Shown here: positions 57,679 through 58,638 of the stretch, one piece after another
Numbering within the stretch: the stretch's first letter is position 1
Layout: the number at the start of each line of letters is the position of its first letter
NCBI GenBank assembly: GCA_958430865.1
Contig: CAUDNR010000780.1
Coordinates: forward strand, 6,976-65,613
Length of the DNA stretch: 58,638 bases
Origin: Entrophospora sp. SA101
Taxonomy: Eukaryota > Glomeromycota > Glomeromycetes > Entrophosporales > Entrophosporaceae
Direction of reading: 5' to 3'
Made by a program: the position numbers and the translations under genes
The notes under the pieces: model-generated
Seen by the model: only the letters and a program-made list of their open reading frames with translations
What the model was told of the DNA's origin: nothing
Database searches by the model: none

Positions 57679-57845
57679 GACGCATTTTAATGACTACTTT
57701 CGATTTATTAGAAGGATTGTAAGTTAATAACGAAACTTCGAACATTTTCATATCATTAACAATCTACTGAATATTTTAAATTCTAGGCGCCATATTTGGA
57801 GTTGTAGACCATTACTAACAGAAGATGATTATAGCGAGAATGCTT

Positions 57846-57885
57846 ATGTAAGAGCGGATCGAAAGTACTGGATCCGCTCTTACAT
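57846..57885. repeat. Perfect 15-bp inverted repeat with 10-bp loop
   Basis: ATGTAAGAGCGGATC (57846-57860) and its exact complement GATCCGCTCTTACAT (57871-57885) flank GAAAGTACTG. It lies within the broken nuclease-like pseudogene, exactly where the frame is lost. Confidence 0.9.
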
Positions 57886-58450
57886 ATTCTAAATGGCATC
57901 TAAAACGTGCATGGTCCGAACAAATGAGTAAATCTTCACAAAGCAGAAAAAATCGAATGGGATCTATTAATTTAGGGAAAACCCCGATCTTCAAATTTTA
58001 TTGAAAATTGGACATGAAGGAAAATGAGCTAGTTCTAGTAGAGATTTCGCGATTATTTCTCAAACAGGATAAAGAAAGATTGTTTCGATGAACGATATAA
58101 TATTTTTTTCGAAAAGAAGGATGGTACTTCTTCCAGAGCAAGAATAATACGCCACGAATTGGGAAAAATCCCTATCTTAGGGATTCAAGTGATAGGAGAA
58201 CGCATATTCGTTTCCGTGTTAGATCTATTCGAAGGTGCTTTTTACCGGGTTTATCGAATTTGTGAGATTATTATACCTTTACGAATTTCCTCACGCCAAA
58301 TTGTTGAAGAATTTTTGAAGAGTGCTCTAGAACTAAGAACCTTAGTTGAAAAAATTGCTGGAATGTTATTTTATTAATGATTTATTTATACTTCTGACTT
58401 TATATTGATTAAAGTTAAATAATAAATAAACCGTATAAATTGTCTCTATC

Positions 58451-58638
58451 ACTCATTTCGATCAAACCCGTCTATATAATTATTGAATAATTGATAAACA
58501 TTCGTTTTACAAGCTTGATTAACACGCATTTCGATCAAAGTCGCCTATATAATTATTGAATAATTGATAAACATTCGTTGCATATTTACTAACACTTGCT
58601 TCGATCAACCCCGCCTATATATTTATTAAATAATTTTT
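58451..58638. repeat. Tandem repeat of about 73 bp, at least 2.5 units
   Basis: Units start at about 58457, 58530 and 58600 with TTCGATCAA and contain CCGTCTATATAATTATTGAA and TTGATAAACATTCGTT. The unit length is 70-73 bp, and the array runs off the window end. There is no coding content. Confidence 0.85.

Larger units (their letters stand above)
56520..58377 (+). pseudogene. PD-(D/E)XK nuclease-like family pseudogene with partial tandem duplication
   Basis: Exons repeat as 56520-56592 / 56672-57018 and 57185-57257 / 57337-57719 (QLDEKEQNKAIIRENINFIL, CSEDSLSVYTEVVNILQRLD, GVIDLTGSEDPFVKLLSFGA). A third region starts at about 57786 (RHIWSCRPLLTEDDYSENAY). A hairpin and stops at 57846-57890 interrupt it. 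Then pieces in shifting frames read SKWHLKRAWSEQMSKSSQSR, PDLQILLKIGHEG, NELVLVEISRLF and finally KIPILGIQVIGERIFVSVLD to the stop at 58377. PDL...LVLVEIS recalls the PD-(D/E)XK strand pair, with Ser in place of Lys. This is tentative. It is clearly related in style to 48590-50130 and to lineage-specific Rhizophagus proteins, and clearly non-functional here. Confidence 0.5.

Overview
The window is eukaryotic, AT-rich and rich in transposons. It most likely comes from an arbuscular mycorrhizal fungus (Glomeromycotina, Rhizophagus-like). This is inferred from short GT..AG introns of about 70-100 bp, multi-copy BTB-BACK-TLDc and F-box genes, LINEs whose first open reading frame carries a CCHC knuckle, Tc1, hAT and pogo-like elements, and degenerate lineage-specific nuclease-like genes. 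No species-diagnostic marker was found. There are no operons, ribosome binding sites or CRISPR arrays. I saw no rRNA or tRNA gene.

Layout. (1) 1-14,237 is a large inverted duplication. Two arms of about 4.8 kb carry, in mirror image, an RBR-type E3 ubiquitin ligase gene, a TTC4/CNS1 co-chaperone pseudogene and a Tc1 element. Between them lies a 4.4-kb single-copy spacer with an intact EMC2 gene. (2) 14,238-16,491 holds a scrambled BTB-TLDc pseudogene, a hAT-type MITE and another BTB fragment. (3) 16,511-22,466 and 34,135-40,090 are a co-linear direct repeat of 5,956 bp with no length difference. Each copy carries a DNA transposon, an intact BTB-BACK-TLDc gene, a pogo-like MITE and the 3' end of a LINE. 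(4) The 11.7 kb between the repeats holds two MITEs, an intact arthropod-type hemocyanin/phenoloxidase-family gene, an F-box gene, a dead hAT element, a Tc1 fragment and a PP5 phosphatase pseudogene cut off at the repeat boundary. (5) 38,834-55,446 is one LINE insertion with an 18-bp target-site duplication. It is split by a second DNA transposon family (ends CAGTCAGGAATTTTGCTA), by a gap of exactly 1,000 N, and by about 4.8 kb (45,532-50,322) that appears to come from another locus. (6) 55,465-58,638 holds the 3' end of a chromodomain Ty3/gypsy element with an LTR, a fold-back TTTCGTCGAA array, a tandemly duplicated nuclease-like pseudogene and a tandem repeat of about 73 bp.

Intact host genes are EMC2 (ER membrane insertase subunit), two RBR ligases with identical bodies but different upstream regions, the hemocyanin-family copper protein, one F-box protein, two identical BTB-TLDc proteins and one unrecognised multi-exon gene (45,794-48,061). 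They share no evident pathway. What links the region is rearrangement: nearly every duplication edge falls inside or at the end of a transposon.

The most interesting observations are the inverted duplication whose near-identity stops inside a Tc1 element, the 5,956-bp repeats around an 11.7-kb insert, the target-site evidence that the scaffold is chimeric (or recombined) around the N gap, and the fungal hemocyanin-type gene. I found no convincing new defence-like or multi-gene system.
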